From NCBI GenBank assembly GCA_014529385.2, contig CM043958.1, positions 143,614,734 to 143,678,733 on the forward strand: 64,000 nucleotides of DNA, read 5' to 3'. Position 1 is the stretch's first letter. Each line of letters opens with the position of its first letter. Position numbers and translations under genes: made by a program. Under the pieces are notes generated by a model that was not told the origin of the DNA, ran no database searches, and was given only the letters and a program-made list of their open reading frames with translations. Shown in pieces: positions 48,381-58,020 of this stretch. This DNA comes from Adiantum capillus-veneris (Eukaryota; Streptophyta; Polypodiopsida; Polypodiales; Pteridaceae).

Positions 48381-48393
48381 CTCCCCCCCTCCT
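48381..48393 (-). other. Internal polypurine tract
   Basis: Minus strand AGGAGGGGGGGAG about 22 nt after the pol stop. Its 12-mer GGAGGGGGGGAG is identical to the terminal tract. It could prime a second plus strand (like a central polypurine tract) or mark a former 3' end. Confidence 0.6.
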
Positions 48394-48414
48394 AGTCTAA
48401 GTCCTCCCGGACGA

Positions 48415-50284
48415 CTATGAAGTGTCTGTGGGCGAAGCATTGTAGTTGTTTTGGTCATAAGTTCCAAATGCAATTGTAGAGCGATGATACAACAGTCTTT
48501 CCAATAAAGCTGCTCTTTGTTTGATTGAAAGATTGTTGGTTGGGTTTCGAGTTGTTTTTGGCACTTCAGTAGTAGAATCAGTAGATGGATTCTTCTTTAC
48601 CTTGTTGTTCTTTTTCACAATCCAAATCTGCTTCCGCTTTGCTTGTGCTTGCCACAAACTCTTTGCGACCCAAACCTGCTTTGTTTTTTGTGTTGATTTC
48701 CTCGCCTTGAAATACCTAGGAGTTTCCGTTGATTGTACCGAAGGGAGTTCCTGTTTACAAATCTTTGGGATCCAAATTTGCTTGCTATGGCTTTGTGCCG
48801 TCATGAATTTCTTTGGAATCCAGATCTGTTTCACTATCCTTGATTGTCTGGAATCACTCAGTTGTCTGGTATTGAAGACTCTGTTTTCCACCTTTGTGTT
48901 CTCTGGCACAACCTTTTTTGGTCTCCATACCAACTTTGACTCCGTTTTTTCCCAAGGTTGAGCTGTTATATTATTGCTTGTCTTCCTTATCCACTGTTGA
49001 GAATTCCTCATCGAAGAGTAATCCGGTTGTATAGAAACTTTTGGTTGCCATTGCTTCTTCTTTTTCTCTGGTTGTTGTTTACCTCTGTCTTTGGATTCGT
49101 CCTTTGGAGTTGGCTCTGTTTCTTTGGTGAACTTAACTGATTGGCTTTCACCTTCATATTTGATAAGCACTGATTTAGAACTCCAGTCAATCATTGCATT
49201 GTATTGTTTCTGCCATGGTTGTCCTAGCAATAATGGTTGTTGTGTAGCTTGGTCTTCAACCACGTAAAACATATGAGGATACACATATTGGTTAATCTGT
49301 AGATGTAAAACTGTGCATCCGACAGTTTTGATTGAATTCTCAGAGTAACTCTTTAACTCTTGCTTGGCAGTTAGTAGTTTAGTGTCATTTGTCAATTGTC
49401 TAGACAAACTAAGTGAAAGTAGGTTAGCTTGAGCTCCTGAATCCAATAGTGCTCTGGCTTTGATTTGGTTGGTTCCTACTTTGCATTCAATGATGGGTTC
49501 TTCTTTGTCATTATCCATTTCTGTTATACTGACTGCGTTTATTCGTAGTGCTCCTTCATTGCGCTGTTTCTGACGTAGTAGTCTTCTTTTCTCCATTCTT
49601 TCCTTCGCCTCGGCTTGCGCTTCCTCCAAAATCATTTTCTTTTTCTGGACACGCAGCTTTTCTTGATGTATTTTGAGAAGCATGTCTTGGGTTAGCGGCA
49701 AAAGATACTTTTTCACTCTGCATCCACTAATCCAATTGGGCATTTCTTCTCCGTCTAATGTAGCAAGCTTGACGGCTCCACTTGGTGATAGATCTTTAAT
49801 CACCAGAGGTCCCATCCCTCGCTTTTTAAGCTTCTTAGCATGCTGTTTCAGAGTGTAAACTAGGACATAGTCCCCAACCTTAAACTCTTTAGTCCGCACA
49901 TGCTTATCAAAAAATTCCTTTTGTCGCCTTTTTTGAGCGTAGATAGAAGCTACTGCTTTTAGGCGAAGCTCATCTAGCTTTTCCAGGTCATCTATTCTAT
50001 CAGAAAGCTCGTGCCCTGTCCACTCTAGATCCTTAGCCACCCTTAAGGTTGAAATCAAGAATTCTATTGGTAAGATAGCATTTAGCCCAAAAACCATGTT
50101 ATATGGGGTCGTTCCTATTGATGTTTTATATGCTACCCTATATGCCCATAATGTTGAATGCAACTTCTGGTCCCAGTCAGTTCTCGACTCAGATACAATC
50201 TTCGTAAGGACCGTGCATATGGTTTTGTTTGTTGCTCAGCTTGTCCGTTTGCTTGTGGATGATACGGGGCTGATTTCCTATGGA
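48415..50284 (-). pseudogene. Integrase C-terminal part fused to second retropepsin (PR2) and Trp-motif tail
   Basis: Frame open from about 50163 (MHSTLWAYRVAYKTSIGTTP) to 48415. It begins with the integrase post-core and a basic C-terminal domain (YTLKQHAKKLKKRGMGPLVI). PR2 follows: ARALLDSGAQANLLS (active-site Asp intact) and PLLLGQPWQKQYNAMIDW. Then a Lys/Gln-rich tail with five W motifs: SKLVWRPKK, VKQIWIPKK, SKQIWIPK, TKQVWVAK and RKQIWIVKK. Two 1-nt deletions near 50270 and 50230 disconnect it from the upstream integrase core; the plus copy lacks those deletions. PR2 may process the polyprotein or serve another role; this is inference. Confidence 0.88.
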
Positions 50285-52948
50285 TTACCATGAATTATCT
50301 AGAAGGATCTCTATCACTTCATTTATAAAATGTGTGCCTCGATCACTCACAATTTCTATTGGCAATCCATATCGTACAAAGACGTATTCATATAGAAATT
50401 GTGTCGTGGTCCTGGCATCTGCTTTTTGAGTTGCCTTTGCTTCGACCCACTTTGTTAGATAGTCTGTAGCCACAATGATGTATTGTGCATGAGTCTTATA
50501 TGCAGGAGGTGAAATGGGTCCGACATAATCAATCCCCCATTTTGCAAAAGCTCTTGCCCCCATCATTGGTCTAAGCGGCGTATCATCTCTTTTAAGTGGC
50601 ACTTTGGTCCGCTGACAGTCATCGCACCGTTTAACGTATTCCTCAGCGTCCATATGTAATGTTGGCCACCATATTCCTGCGGCTAAGACAAGTTTTGATG
50701 TCTTATCACCTGAGAAATGGCCTCCACCTACTCCTCCATGAGCTTGATCTAGGATTATCACATACTCAGACTCTGATGCGCAAATCCTAAGCTGGTTGTC
50801 TTTACCTCTCTTATAGAGTTGATCTCCTATTAAAGCGTAATCTCTAGCTTCTGTCTCTACAGATTTCTGACGAGCTTTTGACGTTCCTTCTGGGAAAGTC
50901 CTTTTTGTGAGATATTCAACAATATATTGACTCCATTCTGGAGTGATCATTATCTGATATAATGTCGAATACTCTGCTGGCGGTTTCGATGAACATACAA
51001 TACATACAGTGACATATTCATGTACGCTTTCTTTCATTCCTGGCCAATAGACTCCCAATTGTAACAAATTCCTATATGTGTTCCTTCTTGAACAATGAAA
51101 TGCACATTCCTGAACATGTGCTTCGCGCAGATATATATTATATTCCTCAGGATTGATGCATAGTCGTAAAACATGATCATTTCCCAATTGATACAACCTT
51201 CCTGCAATCAATTGAAGATTCTTGGATTGCTGAATAGCAATATATTTCTGGTTGTATTCTCTTCTATCGAACTCTCCTCCATAGGTTAATAGATTAACGA
51301 CATTTTGAGACCACTTCGGTATCATTTCTATGTTGAACAAGTACGCGTCTGGCATGTCGTCATCTACTCCTATAGGGTCTTCTCCATTCGTCAATCGCGA
51401 AAGATGATCAGCTCTAAGATGTGTTTTTCCTTTCTTTACTATTATCGTGAAGTCGAATTCCAGTAAGATAATGAACCATCTCACTATTCTCCCCGTATTG
51501 CATGGTTTATTCACTAGGTAGAGCAAGGCTTGGTGATCCGTAAAAAACACAAACTTGTTGGCTAGAAGATAATGCCGAAATTTCTTCACAGCATATATCA
51601 TTCCTAATCCCTCTCGCTCTGTTGTGGTGTAATTCTTCTCTGCATTGTTGAGCTGTCGACTGGCGTAACAGATAGGAAAATCCATGTTTCCTTCTTCTGG
51701 CTGAGCCAGAATGCAGCCTATTGCATATGCCGAAGCATCTATATGCACATGGAATACCTTCTCCCAATCTGGTGATTTCAAGACTGGAGCAGTAATGAGT
51801 GCCTCTTTCAATTTCTTGAATGATTCCTCACACTCCTTTGTCCATTCAAAGTTCACTATTAGCCTGTAAAGTGGTTGGCCTATTATAGCGTACATGTAAA
51901 TGAATCGTCTATAATATCCGCAATGTCCCATAAAGCTCTGTACTTGTTTCGCATTGGTTGGTCTAGGCATATCCACTATAACTTTTATCTTCTCTAAATC
52001 CGTGGATATTCCGTTTTGTGAGACAATATGTCCCAGAATTCTGCCCTATCGGACCATAAACACACATTTCTCAGGATTGAGACAAATGCGATATGTCCTA
52101 CATTTCTCAAATACTTTTCTTAGGTGTTCTAGATGCTCATCTCTCAGAAGAGAATGTACACATAAGTCATCCATGTATATTTCTAGAAACAACCTTAAGT
52201 ATTCTTTGAAAGCATGCGTCATCAGCCTCTGGAAGGTTGCGGGAGCATTGGTTAGACCAAAAGGCATAACCCGATAAGCATAAATTCCCCACTCCGTTGC
52301 AAAAGCTGTTTTATGTTGATCTTCCAGTGCTATGGCTAGCTGGTTATATCCTGAAAAGCCATCAAGAAAAGAGTATGTTGTTTTCCCTGATACACGCTCT
52401 AGAACATGATCAGTTATCGGCAGGGGATAATTGTCCCGGATTGTTGCATCATTCACTTTCTTTAAGTTGACACACACTCGGAGTTTTCCGTTCTTCTTGG
52501 GTACCACCACAATTGGAGATACCCAATCGGTGTGTTCAATCTCGTATATGAATTCAGCTTCCATTAGCTTATCTATCTCTTCTTTGATTCGCTTAGCAAA
52601 AGTATCATTATATGTGTATGGTCTCTGTCTGCTAGGCTTTACGTCTTGTTTCAGTGGGATTGTGTGTTGGCATATCGATGGGTCAACTCCCTTTAAGTCT
52701 TTATAAGACCATGCAAACACATCCCTATACTCTCTGAGAAGACTCAAAAGTCTCTCTTCCTCGCCTGGAGACAAATCTGTGGCTATGTACACCGGTCTAG
52801 GTGTCTCACCTGGAGCTGCTAAATCAACTTTTTTTGCATCCTCTGGTCCGTCATAAGATTCGTTCTCCCTTCTCTCTCGAATAGGTTGGGTTAATACCAC
52901 CTTCCTATCCTCTATTGTGAATTTCCTATAGTGAAAGGGAACATCCAT
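50285..52948 (-). pseudogene. pol: RT, RNase H, tandem zinc-binding domains, integrase core
   Basis: RT: PKKNGKLRVCVNLKKVN, MPFGLTNAPATFQRL and IYMDDLCVHS (catalytic YMDD). One in-frame UAG at about 52043 replaces a Gln codon present in the plus copy; the frame otherwise continues. RNase H: HVHIDASAYAIGCILAQ and FFTDHQALLYLV. Two consecutive HHCC modules of about 126 and 110 residues follow, each starting WSQ. Then the integrase core with KWGIDYVGP and SDRGTHF; the frame is lost at LLDNSW (50285) by a 1-nt deletion just before the catalytic Glu. The frame begins at ATG 52948, overlapping PR1 by 37 nt in the -1 register. Confidence 0.92.
50630..51325 (-). other. Tandemly duplicated integrase zinc-binding (HHCC) domain
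   Basis: Two modules align without gaps over about 110 residues, each counted from its WSQ. Both have His at 66 and 73 and Cys at 104 and 107. Module 1: EAHVQECAFH … VCIVC. Module 2: QAHGGVGGGH … RCDDC. Shared blocks include L-I-x-x-x-L-Y and (Y/W)WP. Only module 2 is next to the catalytic core, as in normal integrases. Confidence 0.88.
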
Positions 52949-54900
52949 GTTTTGGCGTTTTTGTCCTCTCCACTCTCAATTTCTGTCGTCCAAACTTCTT
53001 TCAGAGTTTTCTTGAGCTCTCTGTACTTGTTTCTACGTTCTAACTTGGACTCCATGTGTTCTCTGTTGCGCTTGTTCTTTTCTGATTTTTCAGTTTCAGT
53101 TTTCGTTCCATTCCTTTGAACTCGATTTCTTGAGCCTCTTTTGTCTTTTCGTAAGCTCTTTTGATCATTGCCTCTCATTCTTCCAGAAATCTTGTCCTTA
53201 ACACAATCTTCCGCCTTTACTAGCATTAGGAATTGATTTTTTTCTCTTATTCTAGGCATCGGATTGGTTCTAACCCCCTTTGTTTTTTTCTTTGCTCTAT
53301 AGCGTTTCTGGCGTTGTTTAGTTTGGTTCGGAAAATCATAAAATCGGACATCCGTTATAGTTTCTTCGTTTCCGCTTGAATTGTCCGTTGACTCATTGTC
53401 TGCTTCATTTCCCCACTCAGGATGATCGGGAATGTCGTGAAACACCTCCTCTTCATCTTCCTTTTCCAGTGTATCATTCTTTTCAGTTTCTTTTTCGAGT
53501 ACAGTTCTCAACATGAAGTACGGAACCACGTCGTACCCGTCCTTGTCGCAAAATTTTGTTGTGGGACCATCCGGAATTGCACAAACATCTAGGGTTGCTA
53601 GAATGTGTGTCCATTCTAATGGTTCAAGCGTGTCCTCTGGAAAGGGTTCTCCTATATAAGTTTCGTCTTCGATAGCCCTTTCTAAAACACATTCTTCTCG
53701 TTTCAGACTTCCACATTTCGAAGCTCCACACATCCATAACTCCTTGGGTTTACCTAACCAAGCTGGAAATTCGGATCCCGCCAAAGTAGCTGAATCAAAC
53801 TCCTCCACCGGTGTTCGGTTCACATCTTTGTAGCTATGGTCTTTCAGGTTCACACGTGTAGTGGTTTCCATATTTCTCAGGTATATGTGATTGTAGCCCC
53901 AATCCTGGACCATTTTCAACTGTCTCATGAATGGTCTTCCCAGTATGATATCATAGTTATTCTCCTTGCCAAAATCGACAATAGCAAAAGTATGTTCGTA
54001 TTCAATGCCGCAAGAAGTCACTACGACTTTCTCTAATAACCCCATAGGTTTCTCCATGTGTCCATCTGCTAATTGGAGTTTCAACCTAGTCTTCCTTATT
54101 GCTGGTTTCCCCCATTTTTTCCAGATTTCTTTCGTAGCAATGGCTACCCCAGCTCCGCTGTCTAGTATTGCCATCGTCCTCACTCCTTGGAATTCAACTG
54201 GTAAGGTTGTATTCCCCTCTTCACCTTCGCCATACTCTCCGACCTTGTTTAAGGGTACAGGCTTAGCGTTCTTTTGTGGTTTACTCAGCTCTTGTATACC
54301 CTCTTTCAGTCTCGATGTTGGGTCTTTTATCCCAAATTTCTCCAAGCATTTTCCTACAGTGGTCCACATATGTGGTCTTAGCCTCAAAAGCTCAGCTAGA
54401 GTGATAGTGCATGTCATTGGTGTTGACAAGATCTCTATCAATCCTTGCGAGTCCATGACTTTTTCTGATGAGATTCTTCGTGAGGGAAGTGCTCTAATCT
54501 GGTATTTTGCTTCATACTCTCCTAAGTATGAAGGTAAGGTATTCAGTGAATGAGGTTTGCTCTCCATTGTTCTAACAGAGCCCCCATCTCCCCAGTAAGA
54601 TTGCAGATCCAAGTCCACTTGAGATCCTGCCTCAAATTCCACTATGGGAGGGGTCGTGATGTCCTTTTCCCAATTTGTCTGATTAGCTTGGCAACTTAGC
54701 TCGTTTGCAAAGTTTGCCTCTCTCACTTGTTTCCAAAATTCATTGTAATCCTCATCTCTTCCGTAAGACCTCTGTATGACTGGATGAAAACTCTCTATCT
54801 CCTGATCGGTTGTGTTCAATACTATGCGGTCATCCTTGTGTGTATTTTCAGGCTTTTGTGCACTGGGAGTCTTTTCAGCTACCCATGAAATGATAGTCTC
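52912..54900 (-). CDS. Pre-protease linker, first retropepsin (PR1) and charged linker
   Basis: Follows gag in the same frame after a single UAG (54903-54901), so translation probably needs readthrough of that stop. PR1 lies in the middle: AILDSGAGVAIATKEIW (active-site Asp-Ser-Gly) and NNYDIILGRPFMRQL. N-terminal to it is a conserved block GLIEILSTPMTCTITLAELL. The C-terminal third is a very charged Lys/Arg/Glu linker. The frame ends at 52912, 37 nt inside the RT frame, and the switch needed is -1. PR1 would cleave the gag-pol polyprotein in the particle. Confidence 0.85.
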   Translation of the reverse strand, partial: ETIISWVAEKTPSAQKPENTHKDDRIVLNTTDQEIESFHPVIQRSYGRDEDYNEFWKQVREANFANELSCQANQTNWEKDITTPPIVEFEAGSQVDLDLQSYWGDGGSVRTMESKPHSLNTLPSYLGEYEAKYQIRALPSRRISSEKVMDSQGLIEILSTPMTCTITLAELLRLRPHMWTTVGKCLEKFGIKDPTSRLKEGIQELSKPQKNAKPVPLNKVGEYGEGEEGNTTLPVEFQGVRTMAILDSGAGVAIATKEIWKKWGKPAIRKTRLKLQLADGHMEKPMGLLEKVVVTSCGIEYEHTFAIVDFGKENNYDIILGRPFMRQLKMVQDWGYNHIYLRNMETTTRVNLKDHSYKDVNRTPVEEFDSATLAGSEFPAWLGKPKELWMCGASKCGSLKREECVLERAIEDETYIGEPFPEDTLEPLEWTHILATLDVCAIPDGPTTKFCDKDGYDVVPYFMLRTVLEKETEKNDTLEKEDEEEVFHDIPDHPEWGNEADNESTDNSSGNEETITDVRFYDFPNQTKQRQKRYRAKKKTKGVRTNPMPRIREKNQFLMLVKAEDCVKDKISGRMRGNDQKSLRKDKRGSRNRVQRNGTKTETEKSEKNKRNREHMESKLERRNKYRELKKTLKEVWTTEIESGEDKNAKTWMFPFTIGNSQ

Positions 54901-57900
54901 CTACTGAATTGGGTTTTCCATTCCACCATTCATTGTTTCTCTTGGTGGTTCTAATAAGGCTTGTGCAGTCTCGATCATTTTCTGGCACATTTGAAGTCTC
55001 TGCTTTTCCAATTCCGCGTTTGGGTATGTCATCCACCTCTGTTCTTGTGTTTGGTTGTTCTTTAACCTAGCTTCGTAAGCTTTCATCAGTGCGTCCAATG
55101 GTTCGTGTACTTTGTCTACTAGCATTGATCCCCCTGAGCTTAAGCTCGTTGTTTCTTTGATACTCTTTTGTTTTGTTCTTTCCGGGCTCATCTCTCGTTT
55201 CCCGTTTTGACTCTCAAGTTTTTCTAATCTATCTTTAGTTCGCTTTAGTTCCTCAGCTAGAATAGCGTCTTCACGTTCTTTTCTCAACTTCATGCGTGCT
55301 TTTCTAGCTTTCCATGTGTTTCTCTGACTCCGCGGTCCTTGACTAACCACTTCAGTCGCTAACTTTCCATTCTCAGGTTCTCTAGTGGTTTTCTTAGCTT
55401 GAGCTCTAGTAACAACTTGCGTTGGTATCAGAGTTTCATTTTCAGACCCACTACTGGTAGGAATAGTTTCTAGCATATTCAATGTCGTCTTTTGCACTTT
55501 GTTTGGATTTTTTGAACAATCCTCAATGAAGTGAGTAACCCCACACTCAGTGCAATAAGCGTTAATTCTAATGATTTCCGTATGTGGACAAACATTCATC
55601 AGATGGTCACCTCCACACTTGTAACAGGGTCCTAGTGCTGGTCTTGGTCCCATTTGATTTGTCCTTTGTGGATAGGATGGTCTTTGTCCTGTTAACCCTC
55701 CATGAGCTATGAACATCAATGTTCTTGCGTCCAAATTGTATCTCTCTTCATCAGAAGCACTTATAACTGTTGGTATTCCAACATTCCCAATCATGCCCCA
55801 TGGTTCTGGTTGTTTGGGTTCTTCTGGTGGGTAATACACAGTTGGATACATGTGTGCACCAGATTCTTCATAATAGGCTTGAACAGACACTAAGGCTTGT
55901 TCTTCCTGATTCTCTAAGGTTGGTGCATATCTAATGCCCACTGGTCTTGCTCCTGGTAAAGGTGGTTGTTGTCCCAATACTGGTTGCGGTCTTTCTATCC
56001 CCATAGGTCCTGGTACATTTCTCGTTGGGTATCGAGGTACTGGATGTACTTGAGGTGGTGCTAATTGAGCAGGAGGTGCATACTGACGCTCCCTTACATA
56101 CCCTTTGTTGTAATAGCACTCCTCTATTGGATGGTTTGTCCATTTTTGTTCAATAGCACACCATTTCAGTGGTTTTGGCAATGGTTTTTGGTATGGTGCC
56201 ATCCTTTTAAGAGCATCTTCTATCATTTGCTCTACATTTGGCATGGTTGTTGTTTGTACATTCTTTTTAGTGGTAGTCTCGCTCGCTACGGAGGAAGAGC
56301 TACTGGATGCAAAATCTGTATCCGCTGACACCTCTCCATAGACCGTACAGTTATCCACTAAGTACAATGCTTCTCTGGTCACTTGCTCGAAACTTGTACA
56401 AGCTTTCAAGTGCAAGTCCTTCTTGAGAGTGTCGTTTCTCAGTCCCTCAATAAAGAGAACAGATAGTCTGTCATCTTGTGGTCGTTCACGTACTGGACAT
56501 CTCTCAATGTATTGTTTGAAGCGAAGTGAAGCTTCCTTCACTTTTTCGTGTTCTCTCTGTTTAAAAGCATATATTTGTGAGACCGTATTGTGCTTAATCC
56601 CTCGAACTTTTGAGAATTCCTCAGCAAACTCTCTTAGCAAATGGTCAATGTCCTGGAATCCCCCTATGTTCAGTGGTTGAAACCATGTCAATGCCGTACC
56701 TTCTAGAGTAAGACCAAATCCCTCGTATTGTGTATGGAAATCTGTTATCTGCTCAGCTCTTAAGACTTGCTTAAAGAGTGACACATGTGCATACAGATCT
56801 CCTGAACCACCATACTTCTTTGGCATACACTTCGCTACTTGAGATGGTCTCATACTTCTATGGTCTGCTACCAATCTCATTGCTCCTGTGTCCCGGCTAA
56901 AGCTTTCTCTAGCATCATGGACTTCATGGGTTACCCTTGTCGGTTCCCCTGCCCTGAATCTACTACTAGGAGGTAAATGTGATGGTTCCGCTTCGAACCT
57001 TGGACCTGGAGTGGTATATGTGGGGATTGGAACTGCACTACCTTGATTCGTATCCATTGACTCTCTGGAATGTAATGATCCCATTGGTCCGGGCTTCGAG
57101 TACTGAGGTTGACTGAAAGAGTCAGCAGCCTGAGTTCTTTGTCCTCCTGTCGTCATTGGGTTTTGCCCTCCATTTGTTGGTGCTGGTCTTTGTGAGCTAG
57201 AAGTAACATAATACTGATGTAGTGGTCCCCCAAAGTATGTATATCCTTCTAATTCTTTCTTGCCCATTGTTGAGTATTGCCTCCCATACTTGTCGTAAGC
57301 AGCAATTTTCACTTCCGATCCCTCTGTGTAGGTAAAGACATAAAGTCTTTTTTGGTCTGTCAACTCTCCGGTGTAGGGTTCTTCACATCTATAATAGAGA
57401 TCTTGCTCCCCATTATTATATTTGTATAGCCCCACATAGATGTTATCAATGTTGATCCTTGTAGTTTCATTCTCTCTTCTTAACCTCGCATCAGGGAAGT
57501 TCATTATTGGTGCCTTCTCCTCAAGTTCTTCATCTACTTTGGCTTTGGTACCCATCAAACCCCACTTGTCCACAATGTTAGGGTTTAGGACTACCAAGTA
57601 CATGGTACCCTCGTCATCTAGATATCTATCTCCGCTATAGCTCACAGGCACTAAGTCCTTGAACTCACTAGGTCTCTCTTCTATCTTTACACAATAGCGG
57701 TCCATTCCATCCTTGTAGATCTTGGCACCTTGCTCATTGTCGTACTGGTATGTTATGAACAATAGTTTCATTGTGGCGGAAGGGTTTGATGATCCTGCTG
57801 CCATATTTTCTCTGTTGTTCAGGTTCAAGTGCTCCAAGTGTTCAGTGAAAATCTCGTAAGATCTCTCCGAAGAAGTATCAGAGACACTTCCTTCAAAGAT

Positions 57901-58020
57901 CGGCTCTAATGGTTGCACCCAACTTTGGTTTACACTTCCCTCGGTTGATATGACACTTGCTGGTTCCCCTTGTTTTGGTTGGTTATTCTGGAGGTTCCTG
58001 CCCGATCTCAAATTCATCAA
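54901..58020 (-). CDS. gag: Gag polyprotein (1039 residues)
   Basis: Intact ORF starting MMNLRSGRNLQNNQPKQGEP, unusually long for a gypsy gag. The retrotransposon gag domain lies at about residues 370-545 (MPKKYGGSGDLYAHVSLFKQ, LEGTALTWFQPLNIGGFQDI and YAFKQREHEKVKEASLRFKQ). A Pro-rich stretch follows. Two zinc knuckles of the spacing C-x2-C-x3-H-x4-C (CYKCGGDHLMNVC and CTECGVTHFIEDC) lie at about residues 795-840. The C-terminal part is Lys/Glu-rich and helical. It ends at a UAG that is in frame with the protease ORF. Gag forms the particle and binds the RNA. Confidence 0.92.
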   Translation of the reverse strand: MMNLRSGRNLQNNQPKQGEPASVISTEGSVNQSWVQPLEPIFEGSVSDTSSERSYEIFTEHLEHLNLNNRENMAAGSSNPSATMKLLFITYQYDNEQGAKIYKDGMDRYCVKIEERPSEFKDLVPVSYSGDRYLDDEGTMYLVVLNPNIVDKWGLMGTKAKVDEELEEKAPIMNFPDARLRRENETTRINIDNIYVGLYKYNNGEQDLYYRCEEPYTGELTDQKRLYVFTYTEGSEVKIAAYDKYGRQYSTMGKKELEGYTYFGGPLHQYYVTSSSQRPAPTNGGQNPMTTGGQRTQAADSFSQPQYSKPGPMGSLHSRESMDTNQGSAVPIPTYTTPGPRFEAEPSHLPPSSRFRAGEPTRVTHEVHDARESFSRDTGAMRLVADHRSMRPSQVAKCMPKKYGGSGDLYAHVSLFKQVLRAEQITDFHTQYEGFGLTLEGTALTWFQPLNIGGFQDIDHLLREFAEEFSKVRGIKHNTVSQIYAFKQREHEKVKEASLRFKQYIERCPVRERPQDDRLSVLFIEGLRNDTLKKDLHLKACTSFEQVTREALYLVDNCTVYGEVSADTDFASSSSSSVASETTTKKNVQTTTMPNVEQMIEDALKRMAPYQKPLPKPLKWCAIEQKWTNHPIEECYYNKGYVRERQYAPPAQLAPPQVHPVPRYPTRNVPGPMGIERPQPVLGQQPPLPGARPVGIRYAPTLENQEEQALVSVQAYYEESGAHMYPTVYYPPEEPKQPEPWGMIGNVGIPTVISASDEERYNLDARTLMFIAHGGLTGQRPSYPQRTNQMGPRPALGPCYKCGGDHLMNVCPHTEIIRINAYCTECGVTHFIEDCSKNPNKVQKTTLNMLETIPTSSGSENETLIPTQVVTRAQAKKTTREPENGKLATEVVSQGPRSQRNTWKARKARMKLRKEREDAILAEELKRTKDRLEKLESQNGKREMSPERTKQKSIKETTSLSSGGSMLVDKVHEPLDALMKAYEARLKNNQTQEQRWMTYPNAELEKQRLQMCQKMIETAQALLEPPRETMNGGMENPIQ

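Noticed and set aside
50630-51325. Second RNase H domain, expected in some Tat elements between RNase H and integrase
   Set aside because: The interval instead aligns with the integrase zinc-binding domain, ligand for ligand.
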